Positions 18,394-27,500 of a stretch of 64,000 nucleotides of DNA are shown here, one piece after another. A program made the translations under genes and the position numbers. Within the stretch, counting starts at the first letter, position 1, and each line of letters starts with the position of its first letter. The notes below the pieces were generated by a model that worked only from the letters and a program-made list of their open reading frames with translations, had not been told where the DNA came from and made no database searches. This DNA comes from Azotimanducus sp963663145. GTDB lineage: Bacteria; Pseudomonadota; Gammaproteobacteria; Pseudomonadales; Azotimanducaceae. The DNA lies in NCBI GenBank assembly GCA_963663145.1, contig OY760134.1:1736001-1800000 (forward strand). The letters run 5' to 3'.

Positions 18394-19788
18394 ATGCAGC
18401 TCGAAGGGCAGAATCTTACCGTTTACTCGGTCTCAGAGGTCAATGCCCTCGCCCGCAACCTCCTTGAAGACTCCTTTCCCGACCTGTGGATTCAAGGGGA
18501 AGTTTCCGGTTTCAAGCCCTATCGTTCCGGGCATTGGTATTTTTCCCTCAAAGACGAAGACGCGGAAATACGCTGCGTGATGTTCCGGGGCGACAATCAG
18601 CGCGTTCGCTTCGATCCTTCCGACGGCGCACAGGTCAGACTTCGTTGCCGAATCAGCCTCTACGAGCAGCGCGGCAACTATCAGGCCATTGTTCGAGAGA
18701 TGCAGCCCGCAGGCGAAGGCGAATTGCTTGCCGCCTTGGCAGCCTTGCGAGAAAATCTCACCAGAGAAGGCTTGTTCGCCGCCGAGAAAAAACGCGCCAT
18801 CCCTACATTCCCGCGACACCTTGCCATCATCACCTCGCCGTCCGGCGCCGCCTTGCAAGACATTGCAAAGATGCTTCGAACGCGCGGTGCTCTATGTCAA
18901 TGCACCCTCTTGCCGGTCTCGGTGCAAGGGACGAACGCCTCGCCGGAAATCCAGCGCGCCTTCAAGCAATTGTCGAACTGGCCGTCGCACCTTGCGGGCC
19001 CACAGCCTGACCTCGTCCTGCTCGCCCGCGGCGGCGGGTCGCTTGAAGATCTCTGGGCGTTCAACCTGGAGCCGGTGGTGAGAGCGATAGCGACCAGCCC
19101 CATTCCGGTCATCACCGGCATCGGCCATGAGACCGACACGAGCTTGAGCGACCTCGCCGCCGATCAACGCGCCGCCACGCCAACCGCTGCCGCAGCTTTG
19201 GCGACACCCGACTACCATCAAGTGGGCGAACACCTGTCCAGTCTGCTTCGCCAATTCGCCGCGCAATTCGTCAAGCAGGTGCAATACCTGAAGCGCGACC
19301 GGCTTGGCCAATGGAAGGGCCGCCTTGCCGCGAGAAACCCGCAGCGGGAGGTCCAGCAAGGACTGCAACGCCTCGATGACTACGAGCAGCGGTTGCAGCG
19401 TGCTTTGACGTCGCTCGATCGGCATCGAACCCGTCGCCTAGCCGAAGCCCGAAGCGGTCTAGAGAGAATCGATCCGAGCCCACGCATCGCTCAGCTTCAA
19501 GACGCTGTAATCGAACTTCTCACGCGCATGAACAGCGCCGAGCCGCGCCTCTTGAGAGAATGCTCAACCAATTTCGGTGCGCTCTTCTCCCGCTTGGAGG
19601 CGGTGAGTCCGAAAGGCACCCTAGAGCGTGGCTACGCCATCCTCGCAAGGCCTGCCGTCGACACGGCCGGATTTGGCCAGCCCATCACCAGTATTGAACA
19701 GCCCCGCGTCGGAGATCCCTTGGTCGCGCATCTCGCCGACGGCCAGCTTGAAGTCACCCTCGATCAAATCCACAAGACACCTCCATGA
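18394..19788 (+). CDS. xseA: exodeoxyribonuclease VII large subunit
   Basis: Large subunit of ExoVII, a processive single-strand exonuclease that needs XseB (not in this window). From ATG 18394 it has 464 residues. The N-terminal OB fold is LTVYSVSEVNALARNLLED and GEVSGFKPYRSGHWYFSLKD; the catalytic domain has LLARGGGSLEDLWAFN and GIGHETDTSLSDLAAD; coiled-coil helices lie at about 285-400. The ATG seven codons upstream would overlap the SDR start. Its stop overlaps the next start (ATGA, 19785-19788). Confidence 0.95.
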   Translation: MQLEGQNLTVYSVSEVNALARNLLEDSFPDLWIQGEVSGFKPYRSGHWYFSLKDEDAEIRCVMFRGDNQRVRFDPSDGAQVRLRCRISLYEQRGNYQAIVREMQPAGEGELLAALAALRENLTREGLFAAEKKRAIPTFPRHLAIITSPSGAALQDIAKMLRTRGALCQCTLLPVSVQGTNASPEIQRAFKQLSNWPSHLAGPQPDLVLLARGGGSLEDLWAFNLEPVVRAIATSPIPVITGIGHETDTSLSDLAADQRAATPTAAAALATPDYHQVGEHLSSLLRQFAAQFVKQVQYLKRDRLGQWKGRLAARNPQREVQQGLQRLDDYEQRLQRALTSLDRHRTRRLAEARSGLERIDPSPRIAQLQDAVIELLTRMNSAEPRLLRECSTNFGALFSRLEAVSPKGTLERGYAILARPAVDTAGFGQPITSIEQPRVGDPLVAHLADGQLEVTLDQIHKTPP

Positions 19789-20615
19789 AATACAACCGCC
19801 TTTCTCTCGCGCTCATCGCCTTGAGCGCAGCATTCGTCGCCGCATCCACGAGCTTCGCGCAAACATCCCAGACCCTTATTCGCCAAGGCGGAGTCACCAT
19901 ACTGCAAACGGATCACTCGGATTTGGTGTCGGCAAGCATTGGAGATAATCGAATACCCGTCACCCAAACCGGCTTGGTGCTCGTGCCAGTGCACATGGAC
20001 ACCCGCCCCGGTACCCACCAAGTCTCGCTCACCCATAGCGAAGGCAGTCAAACTCTGATAGAGATAGAGGTTCAATCGCGCACCTACCGAGAGGAGCGGC
20101 TTCAAATCGCAAATCAACGGCTGGTGGAACCAAACCCGGAAGATGTGGCGCGCTACACCCGAGAAGCCGCGTTGCAACGAAAGGTCTACGAGTCATTCAG
20201 CGACATGCGGGAACTGCCCTTCCCAATGAAAAAGCCCATTGAAGGCCGACGTTCGAGCGAATTCGGCGTGCGTCGGTTTTTCAATGATCAGCCACGCAGC
20301 CCGCATTCGGGCCTGGACCTCGCGGCGCCCACAGGCACACCCATCTCAGCGCCCGCATCCGGCACGGTCGCGCTCACCGGCGACTTCTTCTTCAGCGGCA
20401 ATCTGGTTATGATCGACCACGGCGCCGGCATCATCTCGATGCTGGGGCACATGAGCGAGATTCTCGTGGAAGAGGGGCAGAGGGTGCGTCAGGGCGACCT
20501 CATCGGCAAGGTGGGGGCAACCGGCCGTGCGACCGGGGCCCATGTGCATTGGACCCTATCGATCGGGGGCGTGCGCGTCGATCCGGAATTGGCGCTCGAA
20601 CTATCGGCGCCGTGA
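19785..20615 (+). CDS. M23 family peptidase (LytM domain), secreted
   Basis: Zinc metallopeptidase-type cell-wall hydrolase, 276 residues. The signal peptide ends near TSFAQ (residue 26). The C-terminal LytM domain has the HxxxD zinc motif (HSGLD), a GH/HMSEI segment and HVHW, so the zinc ligands and catalytic His look intact and the enzyme is probably active rather than an EnvC-type degenerate. The N-terminal ~120 residues form a beta-rich region seen in similar exported peptidases. Translationally coupled to xseA; convergent with der with a 15-bp overlap. Confidence 0.9.
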   Translation: MKYNRLSLALIALSAAFVAASTSFAQTSQTLIRQGGVTILQTDHSDLVSASIGDNRIPVTQTGLVLVPVHMDTRPGTHQVSLTHSEGSQTLIEIEVQSRTYREERLQIANQRLVEPNPEDVARYTREAALQRKVYESFSDMRELPFPMKKPIEGRRSSEFGVRRFFNDQPRSPHSGLDLAAPTGTPISAPASGTVALTGDFFFSGNLVMIDHGAGIISMLGHMSEILVEEGQRVRQGDLIGKVGATGRATGAHVHWTLSIGGVRVDPELALELSAP

Positions 20616-21986
20616 GTGGGCGATCAGTCGCCTGCGCTTGGCCATCTGGCGACGAGACAGTTCATTGCGCTTGCCGGCGAAGGGGTTGGGGGCGTCCTTG
20701 AAGCCAAGCTGCACACTCGAACCGATCAGCCCAAGTTGCTCGCGAAACACCTTTTCCAAGTACCGCGCATAGTGGCTGGGCAGGACACCCGTTCGACTCC
20801 CATGAATCACGATGCGCTGGGGGTGCACACCCGCCTTGTGGGCATAGCGCAGCTTTATGCGCCTGCCGGAAACCAAAGGGGGTGGCTGGGCTTCCACAGC
20901 GCGGCGCAATATGCCGGTGATCTGGGCGGACGTGGATTCAATCTGGCGGGCATCGTGGATTTTCTTCGCGAGCTTGAGGGTTGATCGCACATTGTCACCG
21001 CGCAGCGCCGAGATCTTTCGTACCGGGATGTAGGGCGCGAATTTCAGTCTCCGCTGAACGTTCGAAGCGAGGCGCAGGGCCGACTCGTCATCAACTTCAT
21101 CCCACTTATTCAGGCAGAGCACCAAGCCGCAACCGGCATCCAAGGCGTATTCGATCAGGTGCAAATCCTGGCTGGTGACCCCCTCGACGGCATCGAGCAG
21201 CAACAGCACCACCTGGGCGCGATTCATCGCCTCAAGCGACTTGACGACAGAGTATTTCTCGACGATTTCCGAGACCCTGCCCTTGCGCCGTATTCCGGCC
21301 GTGTCAATGAGTTGGAAGAGGGTGCCGTCACGCTCCAGGGGAAGTACCATCGCATCGCGCGTTGTACCAGGTAGATCCGATACGAGCTGCCGCTCCTCAC
21401 CGAGCAGACGATTGACCAGGGTGGATTTGCCAACATTCGGGCGACCAACGATCGCGACGCGAATGCCCTCCTCGGGAAGCGGGACGCTCTCCACAGGGCC
21501 AAGACTCGACTCCAAACCCTGGATGAGTTGACGCATCCCATGTCCGCGAAGCGCCGAAATCGGCAGGATCGAATCCTTCAATCCAAGCTCGGCGAAGAGG
21601 CTCAAGGATGCGTCGAGATCAACCCCATCGCACTTGTTGGCCACGCCAAGCACTGCGCACTGCGCCCGACGCAATCTGTCGAGCAGTTCATAGTCGCCAG
21701 GCACCGGCCCGCTAGGGGCATCGAGCATGAAAAGCGCAAGATCGGCATCTTCAAGCGCCGCCTGAATTTGCTCATCAACCATACTCCCGAAGGCATCCTC
21801 GCCACCGAAGCCCCCGGTGTCTATGACGGTGACCCAAGCCTCACCGAGCCGCATGCGCCCATAGCGACGATCTCGTGTCACGCCCTCAACATCCGCGACT
21901 AGCGCATCGCGCGTGCGGGTCAAACGATTGAACAGGGTCGACTTGCCCACATTGGGCCGACCAACCAAAGCAAGGGATTTGGACAC
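20601..21986 (-). CDS. der: ribosome biogenesis GTPase Der (EngA)
   Basis: Double-GTPase that helps assemble the 50S subunit, 461 residues. Two G domains: GRPNVGKSTLFNRL with DTGGF, and GRPNVGKSTLVNRLL with DTAGIRRKG, each with its NKCD/NKWD motif. A C-terminal KH-like domain ends in a basic tail. Follows bamB by 6 bp on the minus strand, the last gene of the rlmN-to-der block. Confidence 0.95.
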   Translation of the reverse strand: MSKSLALVGRPNVGKSTLFNRLTRTRDALVADVEGVTRDRRYGRMRLGEAWVTVIDTGGFGGEDAFGSMVDEQIQAALEDADLALFMLDAPSGPVPGDYELLDRLRRAQCAVLGVANKCDGVDLDASLSLFAELGLKDSILPISALRGHGMRQLIQGLESSLGPVESVPLPEEGIRVAIVGRPNVGKSTLVNRLLGEERQLVSDLPGTTRDAMVLPLERDGTLFQLIDTAGIRRKGRVSEIVEKYSVVKSLEAMNRAQVVLLLLDAVEGVTSQDLHLIEYALDAGCGLVLCLNKWDEVDDESALRLASNVQRRLKFAPYIPVRKISALRGDNVRSTLKLAKKIHDARQIESTSAQITGILRRAVEAQPPPLVSGRRIKLRYAHKAGVHPQRIVIHGSRTGVLPSHYARYLEKVFREQLGLIGSSVQLGFKDAPNPFAGKRNELSRRQMAKRRRLIAHSRRR

Positions 21987-21992
21987 GTAGTG

Positions 21993-23231
21993 CTAGGGAA
22001 TGCTGTACGCGCTCAGCCTTCCCCTGCCGTCATAGCAATACAGGTAGCCATCGGCGAACACCGGCGGCGAAAAGAGACTTCTACCAGCCTTCACGCGCCC
22101 CACCAAACGCCCATCGGACTGAGCAACCAGATGCAAGTAGCCTTCACTGTCCCCGACCGCGAGGTAACTCGACACCACGGTGGGTGCCGTCAGCTCGCGG
22201 CGCAATAGACGCTCTTGCCGCCACACAACACTCGCTTCGCGCTGATCAACCGCGATCACACCATCCTCATCGTTCACCGCATAGACATTCCCGTAGCCGG
22301 TCGCCAGCGGCTGGAAGCTCGACACCTCAACCTCCCACACGCTTGTGCCGTCACTGCGCCGCAAGGACTTGAGGTTCCCGTTGTAGTTCGCACTGTAAAT
22401 AAACCTTCCCAACACCAGCGCACCGCCGTCGACATCGATGATGCGCTGAAGTTCGGAGCGACCCTGCGCCAAGCTCATGCGATGTTCCCACAGGATATTG
22501 CCGTCCTCCCCCTCAAGCGCTACGAGTTTACCGTTGGCGAAGGGCGCGTAGACTACGCCGTCTTCATAAGTTACGGCACCCCCGCCGCGCAGCGTGAGCA
22601 CGGGCACCTGGCCATCATGGTTCCAAGCTTCGCTTCCTGTCACCAGATCGAGCGCCACTAATCGTCCATCGACCGCCATCACATAAACGAGCCCGCCGCC
22701 GACTGCGGGTCGACCCTCCGCCTCGCTGGAAATCCCGGCTCTCCACACTTCCCGACCCGTCGCCGCATCAAGCGCGATCGCCTCGCCATTCGAAGTTCCG
22801 ACAACCGCGATCCCCTCCCCGGCAGCCACTCCGGAGGTGATGAACGCATCGTCCCGTTTGGCACCAAAGCCCCAGCCAAATCCCTCGTCGGCGGATTGAA
22901 TGCGGGTGCGCCACTTTCGCTTGCCGGTGAACCGATCAAAGGCGACCACCGAACCGAAAGCATCCGCCGCGATAATCAAATCAGCCAGCAAAGCGGGTGT
23001 CAGGCGCGCGTACTTGTCTCCGAGGCCTTTCCCAACGCTCGTACTCCATTCACGTTTGAGCGATACCTCCACACTGATATCCGGAAGCGGCATGGGCGCT
23101 TCGGCCTCATCATCGTCATCGCCCCAGAACTTGAGCTTGCCCAAGGCCGCGCATCCCGTAAGCAATCCGAATACAAGCGCAAGGCAAAGCCCTTGGGCAA
23201 GCCTGCTCCGCAAAGGCTCATGAACTCGCAT
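21993..23231 (-). CDS. bamB: outer membrane assembly lipoprotein BamB
   Basis: Lipoprotein of the BAM complex that inserts outer-membrane proteins. From ATG 23231 it has 412 residues and a lipoprotein signal with lipobox LLTGC. A seven- or eight-bladed PQQ/WD-like beta-propeller follows, with repeats such as GEAIALDAATGREVWR and GRLVALDLVTGSEAW. An acidic stretch (GDDDDEAEAP) comes just after the lipid anchor. Start overlaps the yfgM stop by 14 bp. Confidence 0.93.
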   Translation of the reverse strand: MRVHEPLRSRLAQGLCLALVFGLLTGCAALGKLKFWGDDDDEAEAPMPLPDISVEVSLKREWSTSVGKGLGDKYARLTPALLADLIIAADAFGSVVAFDRFTGKRKWRTRIQSADEGFGWGFGAKRDDAFITSGVAAGEGIAVVGTSNGEAIALDAATGREVWRAGISSEAEGRPAVGGGLVYVMAVDGRLVALDLVTGSEAWNHDGQVPVLTLRGGGAVTYEDGVVYAPFANGKLVALEGEDGNILWEHRMSLAQGRSELQRIIDVDGGALVLGRFIYSANYNGNLKSLRRSDGTSVWEVEVSSFQPLATGYGNVYAVNDEDGVIAVDQREASVVWRQERLLRRELTAPTVVSSYLAVGDSEGYLHLVAQSDGRLVGRVKAGRSLFSPPVFADGYLYCYDGRGRLSAYSIP

Positions 23232-23961
23232 CTTCCGCCTCCTCAACATCGGCGACCCCCTCGCCGGCTTGGCTGGTCTCCTCTTCCAAGTCAACCTCAA
23301 GAATCGCCGGGGTTTCGTCTTCAAACATAAGTCCGTAGAGTTTCATCGGAAGAAACGGCCAGGAATCAACGCCGCCCGTGGATTGCTCAGCCGCGATTGC
23401 CTGCTCATAGGAAGCTCGCGCGCCGTCCCAATCCCCCAACTCACTCTGAATATCCCCGCGCAACTCATTGCGCAAAGACAAGAAGCCCTCTCCGTCCGCC
23501 GAATGCAACAGCGCTTCGGCCTCCTCAAGTCGATTCTGCTCGATATACACGCGCACCAGACGCAATCGCGCAATTGATTCCAGCGGGTCACCGGGCGAAG
23601 CCTGAACCACTTGCTCAAGATAGCTCGCCGCGGTCGGCATATCCTCGCCAGCGACCGCATCCCCGGCACGGTACATGAGACTCAAGAGCTGCGGCGCCGA
23701 ACCCTGAAACTCTGCATCGAGCACGGCAAGCAGTTCCGAAGCCTCTTCCGAATCGTCATCCCCCGCCTCGCGCAGTTCAACGTAACGAAAGAAGGTTTCG
23801 GAAGACTCCGCCGCTTCCTGTTCGACACTGGTGTCGTACCAATTCCATCCGGCCCAGCCGCCGACCACCAATAGAACGCTGCCCACCAGTGACGCGCCGT
23901 TCTCGCGCCACCAGAGGCGAATTCGTTCGACCAATTCTTCTTCTTCGAGATGTTCTGCCAT
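23218..23961 (-). CDS. yfgM: YfgM-like ancillary SecYEG subunit / TPR membrane protein
   Basis: Single-pass membrane protein with a periplasmic TPR domain; in E. coli YfgM works with PpiD at the Sec translocon. From ATG 23961 it has 247 residues: MAEHLEEEELVERIRLWW-type cytoplasmic N-terminus, one TM (about residues 22-40), TPR-like helices, and an unusual acidic Glu/Asp-rich C-terminal tail of about 30 residues. Position between hisS and bamB is canonical. Confidence 0.88.
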   Translation of the reverse strand: MAEHLEEEELVERIRLWWRENGASLVGSVLLVVGGWAGWNWYDTSVEQEAAESSETFFRYVELREAGDDDSEEASELLAVLDAEFQGSAPQLLSLMYRAGDAVAGEDMPTAASYLEQVVQASPGDPLESIARLRLVRVYIEQNRLEEAEALLHSADGEGFLSLRNELRGDIQSELGDWDGARASYEQAIAAEQSTGGVDSWPFLPMKLYGLMFEDETPAILEVDLEEETSQAGEGVADVEEAEDASS

Positions 23962-24049
23962 ACAACGAGCGTTTCTAGTATTCCTCTGGGCCAAAACCAA
24001 GTCTTGACGCTACACGCCTAAGCGGACGCGGCACGCCTCGCCCATCCAA

Positions 24050-25324
24050 TCACCCTTCAACACGCCGCAAGCGGGCGACAAGCGCATCATACGTGAGGCT
24101 TTGCTGTTCGCCCACTTCTTTCATGGGTTTTAGGGTCAAGGTGGATGCACTACGTTCGGTTTCGCCGACAATCACCGCCCAAGTCGCCCCTTCCTTATCG
24201 GCGCGACGCAGTTGCGTGGACAGCTTTCCGCCTGCGGTATCCAAAATCACCTGATAGCCGCCGAGGTCGGCGCGCAATCGGTTCACATGATGTAAGAGGT
24301 AGCCCATGCTGTCGGCATCCGCCGTCGCGCAATAGATGATATCCGCCGCGGACACCGACTCCTCGCCCTGCATTTCCTTGTAGAGGAGCACCAATCGGTC
24401 CATCCCTATGGCAAATCCCGCCGCTGGCGTCGGACGCCCGCCCAAAGCCTCGACCAAGCCATCGTATCGACCGCCCCCGGAAATTGCACCCTGGGCACCG
24501 AGCAACTGCGTCTCGAACTCAAACACGGTATGGGTATAGTAGTCGAGTCCGCGCACCAGTCCCTGATCGACTTGATAGTCCACTCCCAAAACATCAAGCA
24601 GCTTCAGTACCTCTTGGAAATGACGACGCGATTCATCGTCGAGACTGTCCTCAATGTCCGGAGCTTCGTCAATGATCTTGCGCATCGAAACCGCCTTGCT
24701 ATCGAGCACACGCAAAGGATTACGTGCAAGGCGACGAAGGCTGTCGGCATCTAGTTCGTCGATACGGGATTCAAGATACGCCTTGAGCCGCTCGACATAG
24801 AGTGTGCGCGATGCCGGTGTTCCGAGCGAATTGATGCGCAGCCGTACTTGCTCGGCGACACCGAGCTTTTGTAGATAGCAGCGGTTGATTTCAATCAGCT
24901 CGGCATCAAGTGCCGGCGCGGCAATGCCAAACGCCTCGATACCGGTCTGCTCGAACTGGCGATAACGCCCCTTTTGCGGCCGTTCGTAGCGGAACATGGG
25001 GCCTCGATACCAGAGACGAGAAATACGATTGAACGCCAATCCATGTTGCAGGGCGGCGCGCACGCAGCCGGCAGTGCCCTCGGGCCTCAAGGTGAGCGAC
25101 TCACCGTCCCGGCTGTCGAAACTGTACATCTCCTTTTCCACGATATCGGTCGTGTCGCCAACGCTGCGCTGAAAGAGCGCCGTGGCTTCAACCACGGGAA
25201 GACGAATTTCGCGATAGCCAAAGGCGTGCACCGTGTCTTGAACCGCGTGTTCGACCCGCGCCCAAATCTTGCTCTCGTCGGGCAAGAGATCGCGCATGCC
25301 GCGGATGGACTGAAGCTGCGCCAT
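24050..25324 (-). CDS. hisS: histidyl-tRNA synthetase
   Basis: Class II aminoacyl-tRNA synthetase, 424 residues from ATG 25324 (MAQLQSIRGMRDLLPDE). The open frame extends 255 nt upstream into rodZ, but that is not the start. Motif 2 is FRYERPQKGRYRQFEQ; the histidine-specific motifs are RGLDYYTHTVFEF and GGGRYDGLVEALGG; a C-terminal anticodon-binding domain is present. Only 4 bp follow the rodZ stop; ispG, which normally lies between them, is absent. Confidence 0.95.
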   Translation of the reverse strand: MAQLQSIRGMRDLLPDESKIWARVEHAVQDTVHAFGYREIRLPVVEATALFQRSVGDTTDIVEKEMYSFDSRDGESLTLRPEGTAGCVRAALQHGLAFNRISRLWYRGPMFRYERPQKGRYRQFEQTGIEAFGIAAPALDAELIEINRCYLQKLGVAEQVRLRINSLGTPASRTLYVERLKAYLESRIDELDADSLRRLARNPLRVLDSKAVSMRKIIDEAPDIEDSLDDESRRHFQEVLKLLDVLGVDYQVDQGLVRGLDYYTHTVFEFETQLLGAQGAISGGGRYDGLVEALGGRPTPAAGFAIGMDRLVLLYKEMQGEESVSAADIIYCATADADSMGYLLHHVNRLRADLGGYQVILDTAGGKLSTQLRRADKEGATWAVIVGETERSASTLTLKPMKEVGEQQSLTYDALVARLRRVEG

Positions 25325-25328
25325 GAAG

Positions 25329-25784
25329 CTACGAGACGAACAGTCTCCAAGCCGCGAAGGTAACTCCCGCCAAGGCAAGAAGCAGTACGGCGGTGAGCAC
25401 GCGACCAGGATGCGCGCGAAGGAACATGGAAATTCTCTGGCCAGGCGATGCCTGCACCGTATTTTGAATAGGCGGCGCCGAATTCTTGGCCGCGTTAGCG
25501 TGCTCTTCAATGGCGCGAATGTAAGGCCCTTCGATACTCTGCCGCTCAAGCCGCAAGAGCCGTTCAAACTCCCGCACATAGCCTTTCACGTAGATCACCG
25601 GCGGAAGATTGTCGAGCGCACCGCTCTCAAGCCGAATCACCCTTTCACGCGTGATCTTGAGGGCATCGGCGACCTGATCTTGCGTCAATCCGGCATCGAG
25701 CCTCGCTTGTTTGAAGGCTTGTGCCGCAGCCGCAATGCCGGTAGCAGGTTCTGACGGGTGCGCTGAGGTCTTTGAACGTTTCAT
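25329..25784 (-). CDS. rodZ: RodZ-like helix-turn-helix membrane protein, short form
   Basis: A 151-residue protein with the RodZ N-terminal HTH (FKQARLDAGLTQDQVADALKI, about residues 24-90), a basic juxtamembrane segment and one TM (about 128-146). It ends directly after the TM. E. coli RodZ (~337 residues) continues with a Pro/Thr-rich linker and a periplasmic DUF4115 domain, both missing here. RodZ links MreB to the cell-wall elongation machinery mainly through the cytoplasmic HTH, so this short form could still act on MreB. Shares one base with the rlmN stop. Confidence 0.8.
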   Translation of the reverse strand: MKRSKTSAHPSEPATGIAAAAQAFKQARLDAGLTQDQVADALKITRERVIRLESGALDNLPPVIYVKGYVREFERLLRLERQSIEGPYIRAIEEHANAAKNSAPPIQNTVQASPGQRISMFLRAHPGRVLTAVLLLALAGVTFAAWRLFVS

Positions 25785-26932
25785 CAGGCGACGATCGATG
25801 AGATTTCAACAAGCTCTGGTTCAACAAACTCTGGCGCGTAGCGACGCTTGCCGCGGCCGATTGATCGTCCCTTCGGGAACAACCCACCGACAAGCTGCCC
25901 ACAGGCGGCATTGATGTCTTCTCCGCGAGTTCTGCGCACAATCGACGAACAACGCTCGTTCAAGAGAACGCGCTGGAAGGCCCGAATCGAAGCCTCGCTC
26001 GGACGCTTGAATTCAGAGCCCGAGATTGGGTTGAAGGGAATCAGGTTCACGTTGCAGCGCACAGCCGCGAGCAGTCTTGCAAGCGCCTTGGCTTGCGTTG
26101 GGGAGTCGTTCACGTCCCGTATCAGGGTGTACTCCATGGTCAATCGGCGCCGCGGGCCAAGCGTGTCCAAGTACGCTCTGGCGCTCGATAGAAGCGCTTC
26201 TATGTTGTATTTGCGGTTGATCGGCACCAAGCTCGAACGCAATTCATCGTTCGCTGCATGAAGTGATATGGCCAAAGAGGCCGAGGTGCGCCCCATCATG
26301 CGCTTGATCCCTGGAACCATGCCGGCGGTGCTAATGGTGACGCGGTGATTGGCAAGACCGAAGCCGCAGTCGTCAATCATCAAATCGACGGCGCGCATGA
26401 CCGCTTCGAAATTCAGCAGGGGTTCTCCCATACCCATGAACACGACGTTGGTGATGCCGCGCGTACAGCCGAGTTCGCGCAGACGTCCCGCGACTATCCA
26501 GAACTGTCCGATGATGTCGGCAGTGCTGAGATTCGCGCTGAACCCCTGCATGCCCGTGGCGCAGAAGGTGCAGCCGAGGGCACAGCCAACCTGTGACGAC
26601 ACGCAGAGGGTATTGCGCTCACCGTCCGGGATGAGCACGGTTTCAATGGCGCTGTCTGCGCCGAGACCAATTGGACGCATCAGAAACTTGCGTACGCCAT
26701 CAGCTGCCACGCGCTCTTCGAGCACTTCCGGGAGATCGCTTCGCGTCAGAGTCGAAATACGGGCGCGCAGGGATTTGGAGAGATTCGACCACACATCGGG
26801 ATCGAGTTTGCGCTGATGGTAGAGCCACTTCAACACTTGCGATGCGCGCCAAGGCGCGACTTCCAAGCCTTCGAGAAACTCCTCAAGCGCCTGCCGGTTC
26901 AATTCAAACAAGTGAACAGGTGACTGGCTCAT
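25784..26932 (-). CDS. rlmN: dual-specificity RNA methyltransferase RlmN
   Basis: Radical SAM enzyme that makes m2A2503 in 23S rRNA and m2A37 in some tRNAs. 382 residues. The 4Fe-4S cluster motif CALGCTFC (CxxxCxxC) lies in the middle, preceded by CVSSQVG with the conserved Cys; GMGEPLLN follows. The C-terminal methyl-carrying Cys is in NAACGQL. ATGA overlap with the ndk stop. Confidence 0.95.
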   Translation of the reverse strand: MSQSPVHLFELNRQALEEFLEGLEVAPWRASQVLKWLYHQRKLDPDVWSNLSKSLRARISTLTRSDLPEVLEERVAADGVRKFLMRPIGLGADSAIETVLIPDGERNTLCVSSQVGCALGCTFCATGMQGFSANLSTADIIGQFWIVAGRLRELGCTRGITNVVFMGMGEPLLNFEAVMRAVDLMIDDCGFGLANHRVTISTAGMVPGIKRMMGRTSASLAISLHAANDELRSSLVPINRKYNIEALLSSARAYLDTLGPRRRLTMEYTLIRDVNDSPTQAKALARLLAAVRCNVNLIPFNPISGSEFKRPSEASIRAFQRVLLNERCSSIVRRTRGEDINAACGQLVGGLFPKGRSIGRGKRRYAPEFVEPELVEISSIVA

Positions 26933-27348
26933 CGCAAGTGAATCTGAGACCCCTCAAAGAAATATGCGATTTCGCGCTCGGCGGAGGTGGGCGAATCCGA
27001 ACCATGAATGCTGTTGACATCAATGGATTGGCCGTACTCGGCGCGCAAAGTGCCGGGCGCCGCGTCCTTGGGATTGGTCGCACCCATAAGATCGCGCAAT
27101 CCCTGAATCGCATTCTCGCGCTCAAGCACCATAAGCAGCACGGAACCGGAGGTCATAAATCGAATCAAGCCATCAAAGAAGGGCTTGCCACGGTGTTCCG
27201 CATAAAAACCTCCTGCACAATCCTGATCGAGACGCTCCATACGCGCCGCAATCAGAGTGAACCCCGCCTGCTCAATACGCGCAATCAGCGCCCCAATCAA
27301 ATTGCGCGAAACTGCATCGGGCTTAAGAATACAAAGGGTTCGTTCCAT
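26929..27348 (-). CDS. ndk: nucleoside diphosphate kinase
   Basis: Transfers the gamma-phosphate from ATP to NDPs through a phospho-His. From ATG 27348 (MERTLCILKPDAV) it has 139 residues. Also present are RPFF-region KPFFDGLIRFMTSG, GATNPKDAAPGTLR and the active-site His in NSIHGSDS. An in-frame ATG four codons upstream (27360) is possible. First gene of the ndk-rlmN-rodZ-hisS-yfgM-bamB-der block. Confidence 0.95.
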   Translation of the reverse strand: MERTLCILKPDAVSRNLIGALIARIEQAGFTLIAARMERLDQDCAGGFYAEHRGKPFFDGLIRFMTSGSVLLMVLERENAIQGLRDLMGATNPKDAAPGTLRAEYGQSIDVNSIHGSDSPTSAEREIAYFFEGSQIHLR

Positions 27349-27438
27349 CAACACTTCCAAGGACAGCCCGGGCCATCAACCGACCCAAAGGCGAATCGAG
27401 CATTATAAGCGTGAGTAGATGATGACATCGCCGGTGCA

Positions 27439-27458
27439 GAAGGGGATAACTCCCCTTC
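27439..27458. repeat. GC-rich intergenic hairpin, copy B
   Basis: GAAGGGGA-TAAC-TCCCCTTC, perfect 8-bp arms with a 4-nt loop, between the crotonase gene and ndk. No clear T-run follows on either strand, so a classic rho-independent terminator is not shown. It contains the ATAACTCCCCTT half of the family motif. Confidence 0.6.
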
Positions 27459-27500
27459 CTCACTCGCGCGTCATTTGCTCCAAGAAAAGGCGAAGTCAAA

